A stretch of DNA of 64,000 bases, from positions 1 through 64,000 of the forward strand of contig NZ_JADQTO010000012.1 in assembly GCF_015704865.1 (NCBI RefSeq), given 5' to 3'. A program made the position numbers and the translations under genes. Positions 32,587 through 40,077 of the stretch are shown here, piece by piece. Numbering within the stretch: the stretch's first letter is position 1; every line of letters begins with the position of its first letter. This DNA is from Actinoplanes aureus. Lineage in GTDB: Bacteria > Actinomycetota > Actinomycetes > Mycobacteriales > Micromonosporaceae. The notes beneath the pieces are model-generated. The model had not been told where the DNA came from, did not search any database, and saw nothing but the letters and a program-made list of their open reading frames with translations.

Positions 32587-33800
32587 CAGCGGTTGCGGCC
32601 CGCGGCGAACTCGCCGTGGAAGGTGCTCAGGCCGTCGGCGGCTGTGTACACCTTGGCGATTTTGTCGGTGCCGGTGTCGATGCGGATCAGGTGGTCGCTG
32701 GCGAAGCTGGAGACGAAGACGGACTCCTCGTCGGCGGTGGCCGTGGTGGTGTGCGCGTCGCGGAAGTCGGCGGGCAGTTCCTGGTCGGGGCGGAATCGCT
32801 TGATGAAGTGCGGCTTGCCGGGGTCGCTCAGGTCCCAGATCGAGACGAAGCCGTCGTCGGGGCGGCACGGGCGGCCGGTCCAGGCGTCCTCCTCGGCCAC
32901 GTAGAGCTTGCCGTTGGCGATCGCGACGTCGGACGGTGAGCGGAACATGCCGGCGCCCTCGACCTGGGCGGTCGGGGGGATTACCAGCTGGCCGGTGTTC
33001 TCGTGGGTGTCGATCAGCCAGACGCTCGGGCCGACGATCTCCGCGCCCAGCGGGGTTCGTGAGGTCGGTCCGGCCTGCATCGCGCCGACGTACGCGTACC
33101 GGTCGTCCAGCCAGGTCGCCGCGTGCGCGAAGGAACCGTACCGGGTGGCGGTGCCGAGCCGGATGGTGTGCGTGACCCGGACGTCGCCGGTGCCGCGGTC
33201 GGGCCGGTAGACGCGTACCTCGCTGAGGTCGTAGTCGTAGCCGACGCCGAGGCCGAGCGTCCCGGCCGGGTTGAAGTCGATGCCGTGGGTCTGGCGGGTC
33301 AGCCGGCGTTCGGAGTAGACGATCGCGGGCGTGAGGGTGCCGTCGGCGTCGATGCGGAAGCCGCGGATCCGGTCGTCGGTGCAGTGCGTGACGTAGGTGA
33401 ACGGCGAGTGCGGCAGGAAGGCCGGCCCGTTCGTCTGGGTGTGGAACGGCCTGCTCCACGGCATGATCGGCTGCCGTGGATCCACCTGCGCGAGGTGCGG
33501 CATGTCGGACGGCGTGCCGGCCGGGTCGAGCCGCAGGATCTGCAGCAGGCGTACGTCGGCGGTCCCGGCGTCCCAGTCCACGCTGTGCAGGCGCAGCACC
33601 GCGATCGAGGCGTGGAACGGCGGGACGGCGTCCGTCGCCAGGTAGACGGTGCGCTCGTCGGAGGTGATCCAGGCGTGTCGCGGCGCGGCGGGCTCCCAGC
33701 CGGCGATGCCGGCCAGCGGCACCCGGACCAGCCTGTCCTGCTGGCAGTCCACCAGGACGAGGTCCTTCGACGTCATGTTCACACCGGTCAAGATGCGCAT
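32586..33800 (-). CDS. Cytoplasmic beta-propeller (YncE-like) protein
   Basis: This 404-aa protein has repeated strands that suggest a seven-bladed propeller: RHAWITSDERTVYLATDAV, THGIDFNPAGTLGLGVGYDY, SPSDVAIANGKLYVAEED and DHLIRIDTGTDKIAKVYTA. No signal peptide is found from ATG 33800, which has AAAGGG ten bases upstream; ATG 33833 is an alternative giving 11 more residues. HTQTNGPAFLPHSPFTYVTHC and DAHTTTATADEESVFVSSF are conserved-looking but unassigned. It may be a scaffold or a lactonase-like enzyme. Confidence 0.65.
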   Translation of the reverse strand: MRILTGVNMTSKDLVLVDCQQDRLVRVPLAGIAGWEPAAPRHAWITSDERTVYLATDAVPPFHASIAVLRLHSVDWDAGTADVRLLQILRLDPAGTPSDMPHLAQVDPRQPIMPWSRPFHTQTNGPAFLPHSPFTYVTHCTDDRIRGFRIDADGTLTPAIVYSERRLTRQTHGIDFNPAGTLGLGVGYDYDLSEVRVYRPDRGTGDVRVTHTIRLGTATRYGSFAHAATWLDDRYAYVGAMQAGPTSRTPLGAEIVGPSVWLIDTHENTGQLVIPPTAQVEGAGMFRSPSDVAIANGKLYVAEEDAWTGRPCRPDDGFVSIWDLSDPGKPHFIKRFRPDQELPADFRDAHTTTATADEESVFVSSFASDHLIRIDTGTDKIAKVYTAADGLSTFHGEFAAGRNR

Positions 33801-33970
33801 CTTTGGTTGGCCCTTTCTCGGGTTCGTCCACATCGACGGATCACCCAGCACGGCCGTTGATACGTCGGCTGCCCGACATCTCTGCACCGGAACGTGGCAC
33901 GGTCACCGAGTATCAGGAGTCCGGTGGAGACATCCGCAGATTGACGGTCCTCACGACGAGGAGGTCGAGC

Positions 33971-34567
33971 ATGGTGGAAACGTCCACGGTGACCGCGTTG
34001 GTGGCGGCGGCCGGGGAGGGTGACGCGGGGGCCTGGAAGGCGCTCGTCGAGCGGTACGCGCCACTGGTCGGTTCGGTGATCGTGAGGCACCGGTTGTACG
34101 GCGCCGATGCCGAGGACGTGGCGCAGACCGTTTGGCTGCGGCTTGTCGAGCACCTGCGTGATCTTCGCGAGCCCCGGGCTCTGCCGATGTGGCTGATCAC
34201 CATTTCGCGCAACGAGTGCGTACGGGTACTCAAGGCGGGCCGGCGGCTGCGGCCGGTGGACCCGACGACGGAGAACGACATGTACCTCGGTGAGGTGGCC
34301 GAGCCGGATCAGGCGCTGCTCGACGGTGAGCGGAACCAGGCCCTGCTGGCCGCGTTCGCCGAGTTGTCCGACCGGCATCGGGAGCTGTTGCTGCTGCTGA
34401 CCGCCGATCCGCCGTTCTCCTACTCGGAGATCAGCCGGCGGCTCGGCGTACCGGTGGGCAGCATCGGGCCGACCCGGGCCCGCGCGCTGCGGCACCTGCG
34501 GGAGTGCCTGGAACAGGCGAACGGCGAAAGGAAAGGTGGCCCTGGTGGCATCGCGACCCTCAGATGA
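33971..34567 (+). CDS. ECF-type sigma factor
   Basis: This 198-aa sigma-70 family protein has region 2 at about residues 25-90 (YAPLVGSVIVRHRLYGADAEDVAQTVWLRLVEHL, then ALPMWLITISRNECVRVL) and region 4 at about 125-180 (LAAFAELSDRHRELLLLLTADPPFSYSEISRRLGVPVGSIGPTRARAL). GAGGAGG lies six bases before ATG 33971. Its 3' end overlaps the start of the next gene, which faces a CHAT protease gene. No classical anti-sigma gene follows, so control may run through these neighbours. Confidence 0.88.
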   Translation: MVETSTVTALVAAAGEGDAGAWKALVERYAPLVGSVIVRHRLYGADAEDVAQTVWLRLVEHLRDLREPRALPMWLITISRNECVRVLKAGRRLRPVDPTTENDMYLGEVAEPDQALLDGERNQALLAAFAELSDRHRELLLLLTADPPFSYSEISRRLGVPVGSIGPTRARALRHLRECLEQANGERKGGPGGIATLR

Positions 34568-34997
34568 CGACGAACGGCTGTTGCGTGAACTCGGCTCGGC
34601 GTTGCGCGGGGGCGCGGCCGTGCAGGAGCGGATCACGACGATCGGCGAGGGCGCCTTCGCCTGGTACGGGGTGGACGACGAACTGGAGTTCGCGAGCCTG
34701 ATCCACGACTCGCTGCTGAATGAGGAGCTGACCGTCCGCGGCGAGCTGCACCGTACCGTGATGTTCGCCTGTTCGTCGGTGACGGTGCAGGTGGAGCGCA
34801 GTGCCGGTCTGGTGGTGGGGCAGGTCGTCCCGGCCGTGGAGGGTGACATCTGCGTGCTTCTGGCGGGTGGGGACAGCTCGTGGATCCGTACCGACGAGCT
34901 GGGCTGCTTCTCGCTGCCGGAGGTGCCGGCGGAGGCGTTCCGGCTGCGCTGGCGTACGGCCACGGCGGACGTGGTCACCGACTGGATCCGGCTCTGA
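34545..34997 (+). CDS. Sigma-associated protein with regulatory Ig-like tail
   Basis: This 150-aa protein has an acidic helical N-terminus (DDERLLRELGSALRG), a central segment EGAFAWYGVDDELEFASLIHDS, and a C-terminal beta-sandwich-like part (GLVVGQVVPAVEGDICVLLAG..., DELGCFSLPEVPAEAFRLRW) that recalls carboxypeptidase-regulatory-like domains. It overlaps the sigma gene. GTG 34545 was favoured by spacing to AAAGG; GTG 34536 is possible. Its 3' end overlaps the convergent CHAT gene by 23 bp. It may be an anti-sigma factor or a protease substrate; this is an inference from context. Confidence 0.68.
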   Translation: MASRPSDDDERLLRELGSALRGGAAVQERITTIGEGAFAWYGVDDELEFASLIHDSLLNEELTVRGELHRTVMFACSSVTVQVERSAGLVVGQVVPAVEGDICVLLAGGDSSWIRTDELGCFSLPEVPAEAFRLRWRTATADVVTDWIRL

Positions 34998-37674
34998 GGC
35001 CGGCGCCCAGGCAGACGAACCCGGCCGCGGCGGCGAGCTGGAGCCCGCCCTCGGCGCGGCTGTGCTCCTGCGCCGAGGCGAGTGCCTCGGCCGGTGAGTT
35101 CCCGGCGCGCAGCCGTGCGTGGTACGCCTGCATGAGCGGCGCCGTCTCCCCGTCCGGCACCGGTACCACCGGCGCCACCAGGGTCTCCGTGCCCTGACTC
35201 AGCAACGCCGAGGTCAGGCCCAGCACCTCCTCGCCGACCACGTGCGAGCGGCCGGTGTCGCACGCGGCCAGGACCACGTGGCGCGGTGCCTCGCTGAGCA
35301 TCTCCAGGTCGTAGACCGTGTACGGCCCGTCGGCCAGCCGCAGCGAGGAGAACTGCGGGTTGTCCGAGCGCGGCTGCCCGTGTGCGGCGACGTGCGCCAT
35401 GGTGGCGCCGCGCATCGCCGCGGTCACGTGGGCGGCGTCGGCGGCCCCGTTGGTGAGCAGCAGCGGAGCGTCGTAGAGGGCGGCCACCGCGTCGGCCTCG
35501 GTACGCGCACCCGGCAGCCCCGGCCCGGCCACCACCACGACCGAACCGGCCGGGTCGACGGCCGGCCGCCGCGCCGACTGGAACCACAGCGTCGCCGACG
35601 GCGTGACCGTGACCGGCCGCCCGGCGCACGAGGGCAGGATCGACCAGGGCAGCGACTGCAACGCCCCGGTCGGTACCACGACGAGGGGCCGGTCTCCGAC
35701 GACCGGGGCGAGCGGGCGCAGCAGCAGATCGTCGAAGACCCGTCCGGCCCGCTCCAGCACCAGGCGGGCGGCCGCGGCGTTGGCCGGAGCGGTCCGGGCG
35801 TCGGCCAGCCGGTGCAACGCGAACGGCAGGTGGGTCAGGTTGTGCAGCACCGCGGTGAGCGGGCCCAGCGTGTGCAGCCGGGCCTGGCCGCCGGCCACGG
35901 TGACGGCGTGCAGCACGTCGTCCAGCTGGACGTACTCCACCAGGGCGGCCTCACCCAGGTACGCGGCGAGCTGGGCGATCGGCGGCGGGCCGGTGGCGGC
36001 GCCGCTGGAGCCGGTGAACGTACGCCACCGGTCGCGGATCCGCCGTTCCAGGGTGATCTGCCGGTGCAGCAGGGCGGTCGCCGGCTGCCCGCCGCCGCGC
36101 CGCTCCTCCAGTTCGGTCACGGTGGCCCGCAGGTCGGCCAGGTCGCCGGCCAGCTGCGGGTCGGCCGGCGGCCGCAGCGGATGCAGCAGGGTGGCGATGG
36201 CCCGGCCCCGCTCCGACCAGGCGTAGACGCCGTGCGGGTCGCCGTCCTCCAGCGCGATCCGCACTCCGAGCCGGGCCAGCGCACCACGGTGCGCCGACAT
36301 GTGCGCCCGCAGCTCGGTGGCGCCCAGCGTCGCCTGGTGCTCCTCGACGATCCGCAATCCGGCGGCGAGGGCGCGGCGGGCACCGTACCGGTTGCCGTCG
36401 GCCCGGCGCAGCATCGCCTCGGCCAGCCAGGCGCGGGCACGCGAGTCGGCCGGTCCGGCGGCGCGCGCCCGGCCGGCCAGAGCCAGATCGGTACGGGCCT
36501 GCGCGAGACGGCCCCGCTCCAGCGACAACCGCCCGGCGAGTACGCGCGCCGCCAGAGCCTGCACCGTCCACCCGGCCTGGGCCAAGGCCTCCGCCGACCG
36601 CCGCACCTGACCGGGCGTGACCCGTTCCGGGTGCCGGCGGGCCAGCGCCTGCAGGCGGGCGTCCCGGGCCAGGGCCACCCAGTTGCGCCGCCCCAGCCGG
36701 GCGAACTCGCGGGCTGCCTGCGCCGCCGCCGACTCGGCGGTCGCCAGGTCACCCTGCACCAGCGCGACCGTGGACAACAGCAGCCGGGCCTCCGGCAGGT
36801 GCATGCGCTTCTGTGACTCGTAGGCGCGGACCGCCGCCTCCGCGGTCGCCCGTGCCTCGTCGACCAGCCGTACCGACAGCAGCAGCGACGCCCGGTCCAC
36901 CAGCAGCGAACCGACCCGCATGCCCTGCCGGTGGTAGTGCTCCTCGGCCCGGTCGAAGTGCTCCAGCGCGGCCGGCACCTCACCCCGGTACGCCTTGACG
37001 CAGCCCAGGTTCTGCTCGGCGTACGCCCGGGGCAGCTCCAGGTTGTGCTCCGCGCACAGCCGCAGCGCCGCGACCAGGTCCTGCTCGGCCGCGGCGAAGC
37101 TGCGCCGGGCCAGATGCAGCAGGCCGCGATTGCTCAGCGCACGCGTCTCCCACTGCGCGTCCCCGGCCCGCCGCAGCACCGGCAGCGCCGGGCGCAGGCT
37201 CTCCAGCGCCTCGTCCTCGCGGCCCATCTCCAGCAGGATGGCCGACCGCTGGACCAGCGCCCGGGCCGCCGAGACCCCGTCCAGCTCCCGGCGGGCGGCC
37301 TCGATCTCGCGGAACGCCCGGGCCGGCAGCCCGCGCAGCGCCAGCGCGGACGCCAGGCTCATCCGGGCCTCGCCGACCAGCTGCGCCGAACCGGCCCGCC
37401 GGGCAGCGGCGACCGACCGGCGCAGATGGGTCACCGCGCCGTCGAGATCGCGCAGCTGCATGGCCGCGACGCCGAGGGCCCGCTGGGAAACGCTCTCCGC
37501 GGCCCGGTCGCCGGCTCGCCGTGCCGCGCTCTCGGCACGAACCGCCAGCACGCGGGCCCGGGCCGGGTCGACCGTAGCCAGGCGCAGCGCCTCCGCAGGG
37601 CTTGACTCGATGCCCGCCTCCTTACCGAGGCCGCAATCATAGATCGCCTTCGTGGTGTCTCTTAGCGGACTCAT
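34975..37674 (-). CDS. TPR-CHAT caspase-like protease
   Basis: This is an 899-aa protein. Residues about 30-530 are TPR-like helical repeats (ALRLATVDPARARVLAVRAESAARRAGDR and similar). The C-terminal 330 residues are a CHAT domain of the caspase/separase clan, with likely catalytic His765 (MAHVAAHGQPR) and Cys805 (VVLAACDTGRS). TPR regions usually gate the protease. Its 3' end overlaps the sigma-associated gene, and it is divergent from a subtilase gene 65 bp away. Such enzymes cleave specific partner proteins; the target here is unknown. The start ATG 37674 is the first before the TPR region. Confidence 0.9.
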   Translation of the reverse strand: MSPLRDTTKAIYDCGLGKEAGIESSPAEALRLATVDPARARVLAVRAESAARRAGDRAAESVSQRALGVAAMQLRDLDGAVTHLRRSVAAARRAGSAQLVGEARMSLASALALRGLPARAFREIEAARRELDGVSAARALVQRSAILLEMGREDEALESLRPALPVLRRAGDAQWETRALSNRGLLHLARRSFAAAEQDLVAALRLCAEHNLELPRAYAEQNLGCVKAYRGEVPAALEHFDRAEEHYHRQGMRVGSLLVDRASLLLSVRLVDEARATAEAAVRAYESQKRMHLPEARLLLSTVALVQGDLATAESAAAQAAREFARLGRRNWVALARDARLQALARRHPERVTPGQVRRSAEALAQAGWTVQALAARVLAGRLSLERGRLAQARTDLALAGRARAAGPADSRARAWLAEAMLRRADGNRYGARRALAAGLRIVEEHQATLGATELRAHMSAHRGALARLGVRIALEDGDPHGVYAWSERGRAIATLLHPLRPPADPQLAGDLADLRATVTELEERRGGGQPATALLHRQITLERRIRDRWRTFTGSSGAATGPPPIAQLAAYLGEAALVEYVQLDDVLHAVTVAGGQARLHTLGPLTAVLHNLTHLPFALHRLADARTAPANAAAARLVLERAGRVFDDLLLRPLAPVVGDRPLVVVPTGALQSLPWSILPSCAGRPVTVTPSATLWFQSARRPAVDPAGSVVVVAGPGLPGARTEADAVAALYDAPLLLTNGAADAAHVTAAMRGATMAHVAAHGQPRSDNPQFSSLRLADGPYTVYDLEMLSEAPRHVVLAACDTGRSHVVGEEVLGLTSALLSQGTETLVAPVVPVPDGETAPLMQAYHARLRAGNSPAEALASAQEHSRAEGGLQLAAAAGFVCLGAGLRAGSSR

Positions 37675-37739
37675 CCCTGGTTCCGTCGATCGTTGTCGAT
37701 AGCCTGATGGGCGGCCCGACGGCGAAATGAGGTGCCCTG

Positions 37740-39047
37740 GTGAAGACGCAAGAGCCGGTCGACCTGGTGGTGGCCCTGCCCCACGAAAAGCTGGTCCTCG
37801 GCGTGATGCAGGAGGCCGGCGCCGGCCGGATGATCGAGATGGCCGACCGCAACGGCGATCTCGGGCTGGCCCGGATCTCGCTGCGGGAGCCCGGCGCGGT
37901 CGCCGACCATGTCGCCGACTGGCGCCGCCACGTCCAGCCGGACGCCCGGCGGGCGGCCGCCGCGGCCGAGACGCCACTGGACCGCGTGCTCACCGATCTG
38001 CGCGCCGGATTCGCCGCACTCAACGGCGGCTGGATGCCGACCATGGGTAAGAATCGCGCGGTCGGCCGGATCCCCGGCATGCGCAACGCCCGCCCCGGCG
38101 TGAGCGGCGCCGGCGAGGTGTCGCACGGCGGCGGCGGTGCACCCCGCAAGATCGACGAACCGGGCTGGGCCAAGGCGCGGGCAGCCACACCGGGCCGGGG
38201 TGCCCGGGTCGGCCTCGTCGACACCGCCCTGCGCCGCCACGACTACCTGGCCGGGGCCTGGGTCGGTGATCAGGAGAACGGCCTCGCCTACCCCGACGGC
38301 CTACCGGCCGAGGCCGGGCACGCCACCTTCATCGCCGGCCTGGTGCTGCGGCAGGCACCCGGCGCGACCCTGTCGGTGACCGCCCTGCTCGACGACCAGG
38401 GAGTCGCCGACTCCTGGGAGGCCGCGGTGCGCATCGTCCAGCTGGGACGCGAAGGCCTGGACGTGCTCAACCTCTCGTTCGTCAGCTACACCGACGACGG
38501 GATGCCGCCGCTGGTGCTGTCCACCGCGATCGACCGGCTCGACCCGGACATCGTCGTGGTCGCCGCGGCCGGCAACCACGGTTTCCTCACCGACGGCCAG
38601 GAACGCAAGGCGGCCTGGCCGGCCGCGCTCAACGACGTCGTCGCGGTCGGCGCCGCCAGCGCCCGAGGCGACGGCGAGCCGGCGTCGTTCACGCCGCTCG
38701 GTTCCTGGATCGACGTGCTGGCCCCCGGCGAGGACGTGGAGAGCACCTACCTCGACCGCCGGGCCCAGGTCTGGGAAGACCCGGACGGCGACGGCCCGCA
38801 GGAGCCGGTCCGGCAATCGCGCAACTTCAATGGGTACGCCCGGTGGAGCGGCACGTCGTTCGCGGCCGCCGCGGTCAGCGGTGCGATCGCGGCGCGCACG
38901 GTTCCGGGCCGGGCTTCGGCCTGGCAGGCGTACGAGTGGATCGTCCGGGAGGCCGAGGAGGCGGCGGGCGAGAACCGGCGGGTGGGTGAGCCGCTGCTCA
39001 TCGAGCCGGACACGCTCGGCTTGCCGTCCTGGGTCCGCCGCCGCTGA
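37740..39047 (+). CDS. Intracellular subtilisin-like (S8) protease
   Basis: This 435-aa protein has the full S8 catalytic set: Asp161 (VGLVDTALRRHD), His194 (EAGHATFIAG), the oxyanion Asn in VVAAAGNHG and Ser373 (WSGTSFAAAAVSG). About 150 residues precede the catalytic domain and could be an inhibitory or targeting region. There is no signal peptide, so it should act in the cytoplasm. GTG 37740. It shares a 65-bp control region with the divergent TPR-CHAT gene, which suggests a joint proteolytic pathway. Confidence 0.9.
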   Translation: MKTQEPVDLVVALPHEKLVLGVMQEAGAGRMIEMADRNGDLGLARISLREPGAVADHVADWRRHVQPDARRAAAAAETPLDRVLTDLRAGFAALNGGWMPTMGKNRAVGRIPGMRNARPGVSGAGEVSHGGGGAPRKIDEPGWAKARAATPGRGARVGLVDTALRRHDYLAGAWVGDQENGLAYPDGLPAEAGHATFIAGLVLRQAPGATLSVTALLDDQGVADSWEAAVRIVQLGREGLDVLNLSFVSYTDDGMPPLVLSTAIDRLDPDIVVVAAAGNHGFLTDGQERKAAWPAALNDVVAVGAASARGDGEPASFTPLGSWIDVLAPGEDVESTYLDRRAQVWEDPDGDGPQEPVRQSRNFNGYARWSGTSFAAAAVSGAIAARTVPGRASAWQAYEWIVREAEEAAGENRRVGEPLLIEPDTLGLPSWVRRR

Positions 39048-39125
39048 CGCCGGTATCGGGTGGGTGCGGGCGGTCTCGGTCGGCTTGCCGCCTCCGCGGG
39101 AGGCCGGCGACCGGCGGTGCGGCCG

Positions 39126-39195
39126 CGCATGGCACGCGGCTCGCCCTGGGGAGCGGGGACGGGGCTGCTTCGGCGGGGCGGCCGGGACCGGACGC
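39126..39195 (+). repeat. Family A repeat, partial copy 5
   Basis: Contains the middle and distal phrases GCGGCTCGCCCTGGGGAGCG and GCTGCTTCGGCGGGGCGGCC but lacks the GTTTCCCGG start. Confidence 0.68.
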
Positions 39196-39209
39196 CCGCG
39201 TCGCCCGTG

Positions 39210-39326
39210 CTGTTTCCCGGCGGTCGCGTTGGGGCCGCGCGTGGCGGGCGGCTCGCGCTGGGGGAGCGGGGACGGGGCGGCTTCGGCGGGACGGCCGGTC
39301 ACGCGTACCTCGAAAAAGCCGGACCG
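39210..39326 (+). repeat. Family A repeat, full copy 6
   Basis: This is the best-preserved copy. It runs from CTGTTTCCCGGCGGTCGCG through GGCTCGCGCTGGGGGAGCGG and GGCTTCGGCGGGACGGCC to GTCACGCGTACCTCGAAAAA. It defines the consensus used to find the others. Confidence 0.8.
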
Positions 39327-39334
39327 AAAGCGTG

Positions 39335-39964
39335 TTATTCGGTCTCGGGTTTGGGGGTGGACCAGCGCCAGTTGATCTCGGCGATGGTGGGTGCGGGCTC
39401 GGGCAGCGCACCGCCGGCGCGCAGGCCGTCGAGCAGGACGGCCAGGTAGCGCCGGCGCAGCTGCGCGGTGCGTGCCTGGTCCGGGATGCGCACGGCCGCG
39501 CACATCTCCAGCAGCATGGTGACGTCGGCCGGGACGGCCTCCGCGCGCATCTGCGGGTGTGCCCGCTCGAACAGGGCGATGGCCAGCTCGTTCGCCCGGG
39601 CGGCGTCGGCCCTCATCTCCTCGGTCGGGGTGAACGTGCCGGCCAGGTGCACGGTAAGCGAGTGCACGTCGGCCTCGACGACACCCTGCATGAACCTCTC
39701 GAAGGCGGCCCAGTCGTCGGGGTCGGCGGCGGCCTCCTCCGCCTCGCCGATGAAGATCCGCAGCCCGTCGTGGCAGAGCGTGCGCAGCAGATCCTCCTTG
39801 CCGGCGTAGCGGCGGTAGAGGGCGCTGATGCCGACGCCGGCGCGCTCGGCGACCGCCGAGATCGGCGCCCTCTGGTCGGCCAGGAAAACCTCCCGGGCAG
39901 CGGCCAGGATCGTCACGTTGTTGCGCTCCGCCTGTCGTGCGCGGCCGGCTTTCGGACTGGTCAT
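39335..39964 (-). CDS. TetR-family regulator
   Basis: This 209-aa protein has the HTH NNVTILAAAREVFLADQRAPISAVAERAGVGISALYRRYAGKEDLL near the N-terminus and a helical effector domain. ATG 39964 was favoured; ATG 39970 two codons upstream is possible. It is divergent from the epoxide-hydrolase-fold gene, and the gap between them carries two similar palindromic sites, so this protein almost certainly represses that gene and itself. Confidence 0.87.
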   Translation of the reverse strand: MTSPKAGRARQAERNNVTILAAAREVFLADQRAPISAVAERAGVGISALYRRYAGKEDLLRTLCHDGLRIFIGEAEEAAADPDDWAAFERFMQGVVEADVHSLTVHLAGTFTPTEEMRADAARANELAIALFERAHPQMRAEAVPADVTMLLEMCAAVRIPDQARTAQLRRRYLAVLLDGLRAGGALPEPAPTIAEINWRWSTPKPETE

Positions 39965-39983
39965 GGCCATCAGCCTAGCGGAA

Positions 39984-40005
39984 CGGAACGAAGTATTCCG
40001 CTCCG
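39984..40005. promoter_or_regulatory. TetR operator, site 1
   Basis: Arm CGGAACG, eight spacer bases (AAGTATTC), then the near-complement CGCTCCG. It differs from site 2 at two positions and lies close to the TetR gene start. Confidence 0.7.
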
Positions 40006-40028
40006 CTCGCCAACGTGTTACTGTTGAA

Positions 40029-40050
40029 CGGAACGAAGCATTCCGTTCCG
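40029..40050. promoter_or_regulatory. TetR operator, site 2
   Basis: Perfect arms CGGAACG and CGTTCCG flank AAGCATTC. Site 1 and site 2 start 45 bp apart, close to four helical turns, on either side of the likely promoters of the divergent genes. Confidence 0.75.
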
Positions 40051-40077
40051 GATGAGCGAGAAAACGAGGAGCCGGCG

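Larger units (their letters stand above)
39048..39334. other. Intergenic gap between convergent genes, family A repeats
   Basis: No gene is seen. A partial family A repeat (39126-39195) is followed by a full copy (39210-39326) in the same orientation, ending just before the stop codon of the TetR gene. Confidence 0.7.

Noticed and set aside
38301..39503. Minus-strand frame opposite the S8 protease and family A repeats
   Set aside because: It reads through the repeats and the TetR gene without motif support; the S8 catalytic residues on the + strand are unambiguous.
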